Shown here piece after piece: positions 1-8,989 of a stretch of DNA of 64,000 nt. The notes beneath the pieces were generated by a model. That model saw nothing but the letters and a program-made list of their open reading frames with translations. It did no database searches and had not been told where the DNA came from. The stretch covers positions 25,395-89,394 of the forward strand of contig JBCCDY010000017.1 in assembly GCA_039030555.1 (NCBI GenBank), read 5' to 3'. The translations under genes were made by a program, and so were the position numbers. This stretch comes from JBCCDY01 sp039030555 (GTDB taxonomy: Bacteria > Bacteroidota > Bacteroidia > Cytophagales > Cyclobacteriaceae). Positions within the stretch are counted from its first letter, which is position 1, and every line of letters begins with the position of its first letter.

Positions 1-1131
1 CTAAAGCCAACCTTTTCTCTTAAAATATACAAGCATCCCAATAAAGATTATACCCATGACTCCCCATACTGTAAAGTAGCCATATTTAAATTGCAACTCA
101 GGCATATAGTTAAAATTCATTCCGTAAACACCTGCTATAAACGTTAATGGAATAAAGGTAGTGGCAACAGTGGTAAGCACCTTCATAGTTTCATTCATCT
201 TCTGACTTAGAGACGAGAAGTAAATATTCGTGAGGCTTTCTAAAGATTTTATAGTGGAATCTATTTCTTCCACGGCGCTCATGCACGTATTCAGAACCTC
301 CTTATAGTATTTATTATTCTCTTTCAAAACAAAGGCCGTTTGCCGTTTTGATAGAATTCTTAGAGCATCCTTAAATGGATTTAAGGCCTTTTTAATCATT
401 TCGGAACTTTGTTTCATTTGCTCTAGCCTAACCAGTGCCTCCTGTTTTGGCTCTTTGAAAACCATTTTTTCCAATTCATTGACTTCAAGGCCAATCTGCT
501 CAATAGTTTCAAAGTAGTTATCCAGAATAGCATCCAAAAGCTGAAAAACCAGAAAATCAGCTGTTCTTTTTCTAATTAAACCCAGATTGTCTTCAATCTT
601 ATTTCTAATATGATCGAAATGATCGCTGATTTCTTCCTGAAATGAGATTACAAACCCGTACCCTAGTATAAAGGACAATTGTTCCACCTTAAAGCCATCA
701 ACCTCATCTTTCAAAATTGATTTTATACTAAAGAAAATATAGTGATCGTACTCTTCAACCTTTGGGCGAAGCGTGGTGTCCAGTACTTGTCTTACCGTGA
801 TGCGATCTAGTTTTAGCGATTCTCCGAGTTCCTTGGTTAAATCTACTTCATGTAGACCATGGAAGTTCAACCAGTAAATCTTACTGTCTTCTTTTTTGGG
901 GAACATATCGAATTCTTTGATCCCCTCAATAAGGTCGTAAGTATCTTTGTCAAACTTATAAAGTTGCGTTTCAACCTTTTCAAGCTTTTTTTCTCCAATA
1001 AAGGTTATTTCAGCTTTACCTTTTGCAGTACTTTTTTGAGCTGAATAAAGAGTATTGGGAAGGCTTATTAAGGTTTTAAGGCGGGAGACCAAAAGCTTAT
1101 CAGGGCGGGTTACATCGAACTGCTTTTTCAT
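1..1131 (-). CDS. corA: CorA-type magnesium/cobalt transporter
   Basis: Inner-membrane CorA family channel that takes up Mg2+ (or Co2+/Ni2+) as a homopentamer. The 376-residue length is usual for the family. The long N-terminal cytosolic part (about residues 1-310) ends in a helical stalk, followed by two C-terminal transmembrane segments. The signature YGMNF is at about residues 336-340, at the end of the first membrane helix, and the protein ends in the typical positively charged tail (KRKGWL). It starts at ATG and its TAG stop occupies the first three bases of the window, so it is complete. The DUF2214 gene lies 53 bp upstream on the same strand; co-transcription is possible but not shown. 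Function is secure at family level; the preferred ion is inferred. Confidence 0.95.
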   Translation of the reverse strand: MKKQFDVTRPDKLLVSRLKTLISLPNTLYSAQKSTAKGKAEITFIGEKKLEKVETQLYKFDKDTYDLIEGIKEFDMFPKKEDSKIYWLNFHGLHEVDLTKELGESLKLDRITVRQVLDTTLRPKVEEYDHYIFFSIKSILKDEVDGFKVEQLSFILGYGFVISFQEEISDHFDHIRNKIEDNLGLIRKRTADFLVFQLLDAILDNYFETIEQIGLEVNELEKMVFKEPKQEALVRLEQMKQSSEMIKKALNPFKDALRILSKRQTAFVLKENNKYYKEVLNTCMSAVEEIDSTIKSLESLTNIYFSSLSQKMNETMKVLTTVATTFIPLTFIAGVYGMNFNYMPELQFKYGYFTVWGVMGIIFIGMLVYFKRKGWL

Positions 1132-1184
1132 AAAATTGAATTAGATACCCTCATAAAAGCCGATATTTCTAGGCAAGCAGTTTA

Positions 1185-1619
1185 CTAACCTATTCCATAA
1201 GCCATCAATGAAGCTAACATAGGTATCACAAAAAGTATAGCCAACTCTATTCTTATGGCTCGAATAATATTTTTAGGAATATCAACATTTTCGTCCAAAT
1301 CACCTTTACGATTTTTAACAAAGAAAATGGTGGGATAAAGAGAAATGAGTCCTACTAAAATAAACAAACCAATTTTAGTATAGAAGACGTGATTTCCTGT
1401 GTAGAACTCCGGAGGTTTACCAACCCAAAACCATAGCGATAGGCCGGCGAGTACCGTAATGATAGATGCTGCTCCATAAATTCCATCAAAAACAGCTATT
1501 TTTTTTATTTGAGCTCTGGTTAAAGTACGCTTTACCAAAACTAACTCGGCAACTACCATGGAGAATACTAGTAATATTCCAATAAAATGAAGGTATCTCA
1601 CCAGTATTAAAGTAGACAT
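1185..1619 (-). CDS. DUF2214-like small membrane protein
   Basis: A 144-residue, four-helix integral membrane protein. It begins RYLHFIGILLVFS and has a central GLSLWFWVGKP segment, the pattern seen in DUF2214 family proteins, whose function is unknown. Hydrophobic stretches lie at about residues 3-28, 45-66, 78-100 and 120-143. The ATG at 1619 is 4 bp downstream of the stop of the anti-sigma-like gene, so the two are very probably co-transcribed. Family assignment is from overall pattern; no functional residue can be pointed to. Confidence 0.75.
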   Translation of the reverse strand: MSTLILVRYLHFIGILLVFSMVVAELVLVKRTLTRAQIKKIAVFDGIYGAASIITVLAGLSLWFWVGKPPEFYTGNHVFYTKIGLFILVGLISLYPTIFFVKNRKGDLDENVDIPKNIIRAIRIELAILFVIPMLASLMAYGIG

Positions 1620-1623
1620 ATAT

Positions 1624-2427
1624 TTAATTTAGAAACCCTTGCCATTGAACGCCACCTTTACTAACACCAGTGTCGTTATCTTCTGGTTCTAAAGTAATTA
1701 AAAACCCCTTGACCTCTGCATCCAACGAGCCCAGTTTGTGAAATCCTTTAGAGGCTTTCACTTTTCCAGCACTTACTACGTTCTCTTCTCCTTTGACAGC
1801 CCAAATTTCATATTTATGCCCCTGCGGAGGGGATGGCATATTATCGATGTAAATGAAAAGGTTATTCGATTGGGGGTTATAGAAAACAGTTCCAACTGCA
1901 ACGGCAGGAGATTCGGTTGTTTCGTTCATCGCAACCTTTACTAATCCATGATTATGAAAGTGCTTTATCGTTTCTTCCGCGCTAGAGAGTTTGGCCTCTG
2001 CATCAGCGTACTTATTGGAGAGGCTTTGGTAAATATTTGCGTACTCGGTTACTTGTTCGTTACTGTTTTTCCAACTAAAATAAAGAATGATATTCAGGGC
2101 TATACTCGCTAGAATAATTACAGATGCCGCTATTTGTAATGGTGATAGTATTTTTCTCATTTTAGGCTTTATACCTATTTCATTTAACAGTTTCCCTTTT
2201 TCACTAGAAGTAATATCACTCTTCACTTCTTTCAAAACGAATTCTTTTGGCCTAGCGCTTTTAAAATGCGCATCAACCCTGATGTTATCGCTCAGCTCTC
2301 TTAATGCCTTTTTTATTTCCAAATGGTCTGCAGCCATTTTCTCAACCTCAGCTTGCTCACTTTCAGTAAGGTGACCTAAAACATAAGCTTCTAATATTCC
2401 AGATTCAATATATTCCTCAATAGACAC
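1624..2427 (-). CDS. RskA-like anti-sigma factor
   Basis: Probable membrane-bound anti-sigma factor that holds an ECF sigma factor at the inner membrane. The N-terminal part (about 1-60) has the helical YIESGILEAYVLGHLT pattern of anti-sigma-K (RskA) proteins, one membrane segment runs at about residues 95-118, a short coiled coil follows, and the C-terminal RskA domain (about 175-265) shows the GHKYEIWAVKG motif. The start is GTG at 2427; no ATG gives a full domain. RskA-type genes normally sit beside their sigma gene, but none is adjacent here, and the next gene upstream is a desaturase. It is 4 bp upstream of the DUF2214 gene. The partner sigma factor is unknown. Confidence 0.8.
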   Translation of the reverse strand: MSIEEYIESGILEAYVLGHLTESEQAEVEKMAADHLEIKKALRELSDNIRVDAHFKSARPKEFVLKEVKSDITSSEKGKLLNEIGIKPKMRKILSPLQIAASVIILASIALNIILYFSWKNSNEQVTEYANIYQSLSNKYADAEAKLSSAEETIKHFHNHGLVKVAMNETTESPAVAVGTVFYNPQSNNLFIYIDNMPSPPQGHKYEIWAVKGEENVVSAGKVKASKGFHKLGSLDAEVKGFLITLEPEDNDTGVSKGGVQWQGFLN

Positions 2428-2507
2428 TCTGATCAGACTTAAAGTTTAGTAAAATTGAACCTCATGGATTACTAAACAGCAAGGCCTCATCGATGTTTCG
2501 AGAACAT

Positions 2508-2543
2508 AAAAAAAGCGTTACAGTCATTCGATTGCAACGCTTT
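2508..2543 (-). terminator. Rho-independent terminator of the desaturase gene
   Basis: On the minus strand an 11-bp stem (AAAGCGTTGCA pairing with TGTAACGCTTT, one G-T pair; arms 2533-2543 and 2512-2522) with a 10-nt loop runs into seven T residues. It starts 25 bp after the desaturase stop codon and separates that gene from the anti-sigma gene downstream. Confidence 0.85.
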
Positions 2544-2568
2544 CTCAACAAATTCTTCACAAACTTTA

Positions 2569-3654
2569 TTAAGCAGCCTTAAGCTTCAAACTATCAATAG
2601 TGATACCTCTTTCTTCCATTTTGGCTGTACGTGATTTCATCAACTCTACTATTTCTTCTTTTGATTCAAACATGCCATTTATGTTCACGACATAATTTGC
2701 AAGCTTATCATAGCGCTTGTTCATTAGATTCCACCACACTCCCAGAAATTCAATACCTTCAAATACTAAGGCTTTGTTTTCAGCATATTCATTTAAATTA
2801 TCTTTTAAATGCTGAGGGTGTAAGGTCCAATGTAAACTTGGTACAATGTGATGACTGATGTGATAGCCATCATTCCAACATTTCTTATTATAAGGTGTAT
2901 TAATACACGTAATGCTGTTTTTGTAACAGTTATCAGGCTCATCATAATCTACGAAAGAGTGTTGCGCCCAATTCCCCAACATCATTATGATCCTGGAAAT
3001 TAAAAATGGCAATACAAAGACCATGAATGTAGCCGATGGATCAAATATAAAAAGACCAATCCAAACAATATGGAATAGGACCTCCCCTCTAATTACTTTG
3101 TTTTTAAGTTTTCTCAATTGCTTTCTGTGAAAGTATTGCGCTAAAGAAGATACTCCGAAAAAGAAAAAATTATAGAAATATCTTAACCACTCTCTAAAGC
3201 TATCGCGCTGATAGTGCATTGTTGAGCTTAAATCGTTCTCAAGATTATTCTCTCTATGGTGCATACCTAAATGATGACTTGCGTATGTTTCAGGTGTTTG
3301 TCCAAAGAAAGGACCTACTATCCATGCTAAATATTTGTTCATCCACTCATACTCCTTTTTGAACCATGGTCTATGACTGGTACAGTGCAGCATTAAGCCG
3401 AAAGGACCTTTGAAAACGAAATTATTCATTATGAAATAGAGACCTGCCAAAATCCACCATACATAATTATTAATCCCGGGAACGTATAACAGAAGCCCGG
3501 ATGGTATCATAAAAAAAGAAATTTTCATAGTGAGATAAATGAACGGTAAGTCGCGCTCATCTCTAATAAAGCTGAGAAAAAATCTGTCTACTGAGTTAAA
3601 AGACTTATCTGGATCATAGGTTGGATCACTAATAGTGGAAGGAAAAGATCTCAT
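2569..3654 (-). CDS. Membrane fatty acid desaturase
   Basis: Integral-membrane di-iron fatty acid desaturase that introduces a double bond into acyl chains, probably of membrane lipids. The three histidine boxes are visible: HCTSH at residues 90-94, HHLGMHH at 127-133, and HISHH at 265-269 followed by His275; a further QHS sits at 231-233. Membrane segments flank the boxes at about 43-82 and 190-225. At 361 residues it is of normal length. It starts at ATG 3654, 257 bp from the divergent secreted-protein gene, and is followed by a strong terminator, so it is probably a single-gene transcript. It is distinct from the soluble acyl-ACP desaturase at 52 kb. The substrate position is not predictable from sequence. 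Confidence 0.9.
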   Translation of the reverse strand: MRSFPSTISDPTYDPDKSFNSVDRFFLSFIRDERDLPFIYLTMKISFFMIPSGLLLYVPGINNYVWWILAGLYFIMNNFVFKGPFGLMLHCTSHRPWFKKEYEWMNKYLAWIVGPFFGQTPETYASHHLGMHHRENNLENDLSSTMHYQRDSFREWLRYFYNFFFFGVSSLAQYFHRKQLRKLKNKVIRGEVLFHIVWIGLFIFDPSATFMVFVLPFLISRIIMMLGNWAQHSFVDYDEPDNCYKNSITCINTPYNKKCWNDGYHISHHIVPSLHWTLHPQHLKDNLNEYAENKALVFEGIEFLGVWWNLMNKRYDKLANYVVNINGMFESKEEIVELMKSRTAKMEERGITIDSLKLKAA

Positions 3655-3772
3655 AAAAAATAGTCAGGATTTAAAATTTGTTAAGGGGTAAAACTATATA
3701 AATTATGCTTTCTAAAATAGTTTTAACCAGTTTAAATGACGTGAAGCGAATTTTTATCTACAAATCATAACT

Positions 3773-3805
3773 TATGTCCTTTTAAAATTAACAACTTAGG
3801 ACATA
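3773..3805. promoter_or_regulatory. Inverted repeat in divergent intergenic region
   Basis: Perfect 8-bp arms TATGTCCT (3773-3780) and AGGACATA (3798-3805) with a 17-bp spacer. They lie 119 bp upstream of the desaturase start and 106 bp upstream of the secreted-protein start. They could be an operator for either gene; no regulator is adjacent. Confidence 0.35.
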
Positions 3806-3911
3806 CAAGTATAATAAAGTGAACGATCAGTATATAAATTTCAATTTATTTTAGTAGAACAGACAATAAATTATTTTAGGTTTTTCTAAATCGATTTTGT
3901 AATTATAAGCC

Positions 3912-4505
3912 ATGACAAGGCTCTTATTTTTTTTTGTTATCACATATTCAATTCATTTTACAAACCATACAGAAGCCCAATCCGTGGGTTTTAAAATCTT
4001 TAAAAAGAATACGCAGATTGGAACTATAAATGGTAAAAGACAAATCGATGAAGATTCCATTTCCTATTTAGTCGAATCAGATGTTATGGTACGTTTCATA
4101 TGGAAATATGAACGCTCAACTATTTCATCGGCCATTTTTAAAGATGATAAGCTTAATTGGAGCCGTTCCAAAATACTAGTGAATGATGAAGTAAAGGAAA
4201 ATAATTCATCTTTTTTCGAAGGGAAACAATATAGATGCTCCACAATTTCAGGAGAGAAAGAATCGATTGATATGCCCATAAATTTCACCGCCATTATGAT
4301 GTATTTTCATGAGCCTATAGGTTTAAAGGAAATTTATTCCGAAAGTCATTTGAAGTATCTTAACTTGGAGAAAATTGCCAACAACTCTTACAAGCTCACT
4401 TTACCAAATGGTGATGAAAATCATTATCACTATGAAAACGGTAAACTAAGCAAAGCGAACATTTATAGAAGCTGGTTCGACCTCACTTTCTTGCCATTCG
4501 ACTAA
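3912..4505 (+). CDS. Secreted protein, DUF6134-like
   Basis: A 197-residue protein with an N-terminal signal peptide (about residues 1-22, ending TEAQS). The mature part is predicted all-beta. The pattern of an early FKIFKKNTQIGT strand and a late YHYENGKLSKANI element resembles the DUF6134 family of exported Bacteroidota proteins; that family has no known function, and the assignment is from memory of the pattern. It starts at ATG 3912. The following kinase-like gene is in the same reading frame 60 bp later, which suggests co-transcription. Confidence 0.6.
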   Translation: MTRLLFFFVITYSIHFTNHTEAQSVGFKIFKKNTQIGTINGKRQIDEDSISYLVESDVMVRFIWKYERSTISSAIFKDDKLNWSRSKILVNDEVKENNSSFFEGKQYRCSTISGEKESIDMPINFTAIMMYFHEPIGLKEIYSESHLKYLNLEKIANNSYKLTLPNGDENHYHYENGKLSKANIYRSWFDLTFLPFD

Positions 4506-4565
4506 AAGGGAAACCAAATCCCTCCGAAATCATTTATAATAGCTATATTCTCTGAAATCGAAATT

Positions 4566-5612
4566 TTGTCGTCAGCATCAAAATATAGAAAAAACCGGAA
4601 TAAGAATCCCAATGAAGTAGCCATTGCCAAAGTATCCGCTTATTGCTCAATCATACTTTTTGTATTGATCATTATAAACTTGTTCATTGCATTCGTTATA
4701 CAAAGTAGGGAACTTCCTATTGGAACAGTTAGAATTATCATCCTTTTTGTTGTCCATGTTTCTATATATTTCCTCGCTCCTTATATCTACTACAAGATAA
4801 CGGCCTTCATATCTGTATTCAGTTTCTATGTGGCTTTTATAATATTTCCTTTACTACCACTCGGCTCAATACCTGTTCAAGACCTTATTCTACTGTTTTT
4901 TATTTTTCATGTCATTTCAGTTATTCCTTACCTAGTCTATAAAATTGATGAGGATCGTTACTGGATCATATCATGGCTTGTGATCATGTTCATTAATTTT
5001 GTTTACAGCTTTAATTATATTCTTGGGCGAATAGAAGGCTCAGAAGATAACCACTTTACTGAAATGTTTCGGCTGGATCCTATGCTCGTCGTGGCACATA
5101 TAGGCTCCCTCATATTCCTACAATGCATCATTTACAGCTATAGGAAAACGAATCAAAAACAACAGAACGCTATAGAAGAAATGAATGATACATTGAGTTC
5201 AAACATCAATACTGTTAATATTCAAAGAGATCAACTTTTGGAGCAAAATGAAGAAATGATCCAGCTACAGGAAGAACTGAAATCCACAAATGAGCAACTG
5301 GAGTTAAAAGTAAGGCAGAGAACCGAGGAACTGGAGGAACAAAATAAGTTACTGGTCCAATATGGATTTATGAATTCGCATATTCTAAGGGCGCCTATTG
5401 CCACTTTAAAAGGATTATATGAGGTCTCAAAAATGACTAAAGAGCCTAAAGACTTAAAACAGGTTCAAAAGCATATTGAAAGAACAATCCAGGAGTTAGA
5501 AAGGGCTTCAAAGTCTCTGAATGAAGTTATTGCTAAAAAAGACCCTATTCTTCTAAAAGAAATTGAAGATAGAATAAAGCAAATATACGGGGACCCTGAA
5601 GAATACTTTTAA
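4566..5612 (+). CDS. Membrane histidine-kinase-like protein lacking the ATPase domain
   Basis: A 348-residue protein with about six or seven membrane segments (residues 24-192), a coiled coil (about 200-265) and a dimerisation/phosphoacceptor helix pair (about 262-325). The motif SHILRAP at 271-277 matches the SHxLRAP H-box of Bacteroidota kinases, with His272 as the candidate phosphoacceptor. The chain ends about 75 residues later, exactly where a HATPase_c domain should begin, and no decayed ATPase is seen in 5613-5780. It therefore cannot autophosphorylate and could be a phosphotransfer or decoy partner. The start is TTG at 4566: the frame is open back to the preceding stop, but there is no ATG before the first membrane helix. 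Role uncertain. Confidence 0.7.
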   Translation: MSSASKYRKNRNKNPNEVAIAKVSAYCSIILFVLIIINLFIAFVIQSRELPIGTVRIIILFVVHVSIYFLAPYIYYKITAFISVFSFYVAFIIFPLLPLGSIPVQDLILLFFIFHVISVIPYLVYKIDEDRYWIISWLVIMFINFVYSFNYILGRIEGSEDNHFTEMFRLDPMLVVAHIGSLIFLQCIIYSYRKTNQKQQNAIEEMNDTLSSNINTVNIQRDQLLEQNEEMIQLQEELKSTNEQLELKVRQRTEELEEQNKLLVQYGFMNSHILRAPIATLKGLYEVSKMTKEPKDLKQVQKHIERTIQELERASKSLNEVIAKKDPILLKEIEDRIKQIYGDPEEYF

Positions 5613-5809
5613 CTCGCTTTTTAGGTCTTAGAGCTATTAGTCAGTTCATCAATTTCACCTTCTCTTTAATTAAAGACATCCGCGTATGCTTTTGTTAAGG
5701 CTTATATAGTTGTTAACCTCTGACTAAAATCAATATTCTAAATGATTTTACCCCTTAAGTACCGAAAAGGATTCTAGTTACATTGAGCTTGTCATCAAAC
5801 CATATTATT

Positions 5810-7690
5810 ATGGGAGAAAAATCTGTGAGAGGTCAAATCAAGGGTTCCGATAAGCGCTTATTTATCAAGCACTTAATAAACGATGTTGAAGCTTTAGATT
5901 TAATGCTTCAGGAAGGGCTTATTGAATCTGGAAAAACCAGAATAGGTGCAGAACAGGAGTTTTGCATTGTCGATAAAAACTGGAGGCCTTCTAATTTAGC
6001 TAAGGAAATTCTTGCAGAAATTAATGATGATCATTTCACTACGGAAATAGCCAGATACAACCTAGAAGTCAATCTAGACCCCCTTGAGCTCAAAAAAAAG
6101 AGCTTCTCTGAGATGCATAGGCAACTTAGAGAACATTTAAACAAAGCAAAGAAGATAACTGATAAATCAGGGCTTAAAATCTTACTAACCGGAATATTGC
6201 CTACCATAAGGAAAAGTGAGCTTGTACTAGAGTATATGACTCCTGCGCCGAGGTATATGGCGCTCAACGATAGTATGAAAGAAATCAGAGGAACCGACTT
6301 CAACTTACACATAACCGGTGCTGTAGATGAGTTGGTCGTAAAGCACGATTCAGTATTATTTGAAGCGTGCAATACCAGTTTTCAAATACACCTGCAAATA
6401 GATCCTGATGACTTTGTTAGAAGCTACAACTGGGCACAGGCCATAGCGGGTCCTGTCCTCTCTATTTGTACGAACTCTCCCCTTTTGTTGGGCAAAGAAC
6501 TATGGAGTGAAACCAGAATAGCCTTATTCCAACAAAGTATTGATGTAAGATCTCCCACGCATCATGTACAAAATTCGGAGGCTCGTGTTACTTTCGGAAA
6601 TAGTTGGATCAAGGATTCTATTTCTGAAATTTTTAAAGATGACATCAGCCGTTATAAAATTTTAATGGGTGCTGAAGTTCATAATGATTCTTTAGAACAG
6701 TTAGAGAAAGGAATTATTCCAGACCTTAAGGCACTTAGAGTGCATAATGGCACCATTTACAGATGGAATCGTCCTTGTTATGGAGAGCATAATGGTAAGG
6801 CACATATACGAATAGAAAACAGATACATCCCTTCAGGACCAAGCACCTTGGATGAAATTGCTAACATGGCTTTTTGGGTTGGACTCATGGTCGGAAGACC
6901 AAAAAAATACGACGATGTAAGCCAGCTAATGGATTTCAAAGATGCCAAAGCAAACTTCATTAGAGCTGCCAGAATCGGAAGGGGAACCTGTTTTGAGTGG
7001 ATGGGTGATACTATACAAAGTAAAAAGTTGATTAAAAATGAACTGATCCCCATTGCTAGAAAAGGACTTGAGCAAGCCGGAATAGATCATAAGGACATAG
7101 AGTTATATTTAGGTGTTATTGAAAAAAGGATCAAAAAATTGACCGGCTCAGAGTGGAAGATCAAAAGCTATCGGCATTTGAGAAAATCCATGAAACAGGA
7201 AGATTCCCTGGCACGGATCACAGAATCCATTTATAAAAATCAAATGCATGATACCCCGATACATAAATGGCCTATAGCGAAATATGACACCGGTGACGAT
7301 ACTAAAGATTTAAAAGTGGCAGACCTCATGTCAACATCTATGTTCACTGTAAATGAAAATGATTTGGCTGATCTTGTCTCCAGAATTATGCTTTGGAAGA
7401 ATATCCATCATGTCCCTGTTGAAAATAATAGAGGTGAATTGGTAGGTTTACTTTCCTGGAAAAATATGCTTGACTTCATAGAGAAAGATACCAAGGCACT
7501 CACAAGTGTTAATGATATTATGATTAAAGAGGTAATAGTAGCCTCTCCACAAGAAAGTATCTTCGAAGCCAAGGAAATCATGATTTCTAACGGCTTTGGA
7601 TGCTTGCCCGTCACTTCAGGAAGTAAACTTTTAGGAATACTTACTAAAACGGATTTACATGAAATGAGTAATGGCACGAGTATTCAGTAA
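5810..7690 (+). CDS. GCS2-family carboxylate-amine ligase with two CBS domains
   Basis: Glutamate-cysteine ligase type 2 (GCS2) fold ligase fused to a C-terminal pair of CBS domains. GCS2 enzymes join a carboxylate to an amine using ATP. The IGAEQEF motif (about 20 residues past the first helix) carries the family's metal/nucleotide-binding glutamates, and a conserved HIRIENRYIPSGP segment lies at about residues 330-345. The CBS pair (last ~130 residues; VADLMSTSMFTV and VNDIMIKEVIVAS) probably senses an adenine nucleotide. I chose ATG 5810; a TTG at 5783 would add nine residues. The stop overlaps the next gene, an AstE/AspA-type hydrolase, by 20 bp. This pairing suggests a synthesis/hydrolysis couple acting on the same amide bond. 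The substrate is unknown, and it need not be cysteine. Confidence 0.85.
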   Translation: MGEKSVRGQIKGSDKRLFIKHLINDVEALDLMLQEGLIESGKTRIGAEQEFCIVDKNWRPSNLAKEILAEINDDHFTTEIARYNLEVNLDPLELKKKSFSEMHRQLREHLNKAKKITDKSGLKILLTGILPTIRKSELVLEYMTPAPRYMALNDSMKEIRGTDFNLHITGAVDELVVKHDSVLFEACNTSFQIHLQIDPDDFVRSYNWAQAIAGPVLSICTNSPLLLGKELWSETRIALFQQSIDVRSPTHHVQNSEARVTFGNSWIKDSISEIFKDDISRYKILMGAEVHNDSLEQLEKGIIPDLKALRVHNGTIYRWNRPCYGEHNGKAHIRIENRYIPSGPSTLDEIANMAFWVGLMVGRPKKYDDVSQLMDFKDAKANFIRAARIGRGTCFEWMGDTIQSKKLIKNELIPIARKGLEQAGIDHKDIELYLGVIEKRIKKLTGSEWKIKSYRHLRKSMKQEDSLARITESIYKNQMHDTPIHKWPIAKYDTGDDTKDLKVADLMSTSMFTVNENDLADLVSRIMLWKNIHHVPVENNRGELVGLLSWKNMLDFIEKDTKALTSVNDIMIKEVIVASPQESIFEAKEIMISNGFGCLPVTSGSKLLGILTKTDLHEMSNGTSIQ

Positions 7691-8867
7691 AGCGCTTAAC
7701 GAACAGATCAATTTCAGGAGAATAATTGGACAAAAAGAAAGTACTCAGGGACCTACCATTGTAATAATGGCAGGAATCCATGGAAATGAACCTGCCGGTA
7801 TTATCGCCTTACAAAGAGTTTTTGATCAACTCGATAAGGGTAACAAGAGAATCAAAGGAAATCTTATGGCTATAGCTGGTCATCTGAGAGCTTTGGATAA
7901 AGGAATTCGCTTTTTTGAGAAAGACTTAAACAGGGCTTGGTCTGAACAAAACCTTCAATTGGTACGCTCAGCCCCCCCAAATCAGGAGTTAAATAAAGAT
8001 TTAAGAGAATTAAGAGAAATCGATAAATTAATATCTGACATTATTAAGAACAAACCTGGTCCGTTTTACTTTTTTGATATTCATACCACTTCAAGCGATT
8101 CCATTCCCTTTATTACATTGAACGATACTTTAGTCAACAGGCGCTTTGCAAGACACTATCCCTCACCAATTATTTTAGGAATTGAAGAGCACCTAGAAGG
8201 GCCTTTCCTGAATTACGTTAACAGTCTTGGTTATATTTCATTAGGGTTTGAAGCAGGCCAGCACGATACGCTGGAATCTATCGAAAATGCAGTTGCGTTC
8301 ATTTTCTCAACATTAACATACACAGGATCTTTGGATCGAGAGTTTAACTGCTCCGCTTATGAAAACAGACTTCAAAGGGCTTCAAAGGATCTCAAAGACT
8401 TTTTTGAGATCAGGTATAGGAAGCCGGTATTCGAGAATGATGGTTTTAAAATGAAAGCCGGGTATGTTAATTTTCAGATGGTTGATGACAACGAAGAGCT
8501 AGCAAAAGATAATGAGGGGATTGTTAAGGCAGAATTAGATGGTAGAATTCTAATGCCACTCTATCAAAATAAAGGAGATGATGGATTCTTTTTAATAAGA
8601 AGAACACGAAAAATAGCCCTTTGGCTATCGAAATGGTTGAGAAAAATCAGTTTTGACTCTGTACTCACATTACTGCCAGGTGTTCGATGGTCGTCAAAAA
8701 ATCGCGATGCGCTGATTATTGACCTAAAAGTAGCGCGCTATTTAGCAATTGAATTATTTCATTTATTAGGCTATCGAAACAAGTCTTACGGAGTAAGCCA
8801 CATGATCGTTAAAAAAAGGGAAGCTTCTTCAAAATACAAAGAGTACAAAAGCGAACGCTGGTATTGA
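7671..8867 (+). CDS. Succinylglutamate desuccinylase/aspartoacylase-type zinc hydrolase
   Basis: M14-like zinc amidohydrolase of the AstE/AspA family. The zinc site is visible: His37 and Glu40 in AGIHGNEPAG, His138 in FFDIHTT, and the catalytic glutamate is probably Glu194 in GFEAGQHD. The 398 residues exceed the usual ~330; the C-terminal extension (about residues 300-398) has no clear family. The ATG lies inside the end of the GCS2-CBS gene (20-bp overlap), so the two are translated together. AstE and AspA cleave N-acyl amino acids; the linked ligase suggests this enzyme may remove or recycle the ligase product. That link is inference. The reaction class is well supported and the substrate is not. 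Confidence 0.88.
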   Translation: MARVFSKALNEQINFRRIIGQKESTQGPTIVIMAGIHGNEPAGIIALQRVFDQLDKGNKRIKGNLMAIAGHLRALDKGIRFFEKDLNRAWSEQNLQLVRSAPPNQELNKDLRELREIDKLISDIIKNKPGPFYFFDIHTTSSDSIPFITLNDTLVNRRFARHYPSPIILGIEEHLEGPFLNYVNSLGYISLGFEAGQHDTLESIENAVAFIFSTLTYTGSLDREFNCSAYENRLQRASKDLKDFFEIRYRKPVFENDGFKMKAGYVNFQMVDDNEELAKDNEGIVKAELDGRILMPLYQNKGDDGFFLIRRTRKIALWLSKWLRKISFDSVLTLLPGVRWSSKNRDALIIDLKVARYLAIELFHLLGYRNKSYGVSHMIVKKREASSKYKEYKSERWY

Positions 8868-8989
8868 AGGGTTAAACTGCTTTCATTTCTAGACAGACCT
8901 TTACTTTTCTTTCGCTATATGGCTTTAATTCTAATTTTAGCTTATATTAAGAGGAGTAATTCTTACATACGCAACTCCTTTACTGAATT

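Noticed and set aside
8951..8978. 6-bp inverted repeat (AGGAGT and ACTCCT) in the leader of the GAF sensor gene
   Set aside because: The stem is short and the 16-nt loop long; too weak for a riboswitch or terminator claim.
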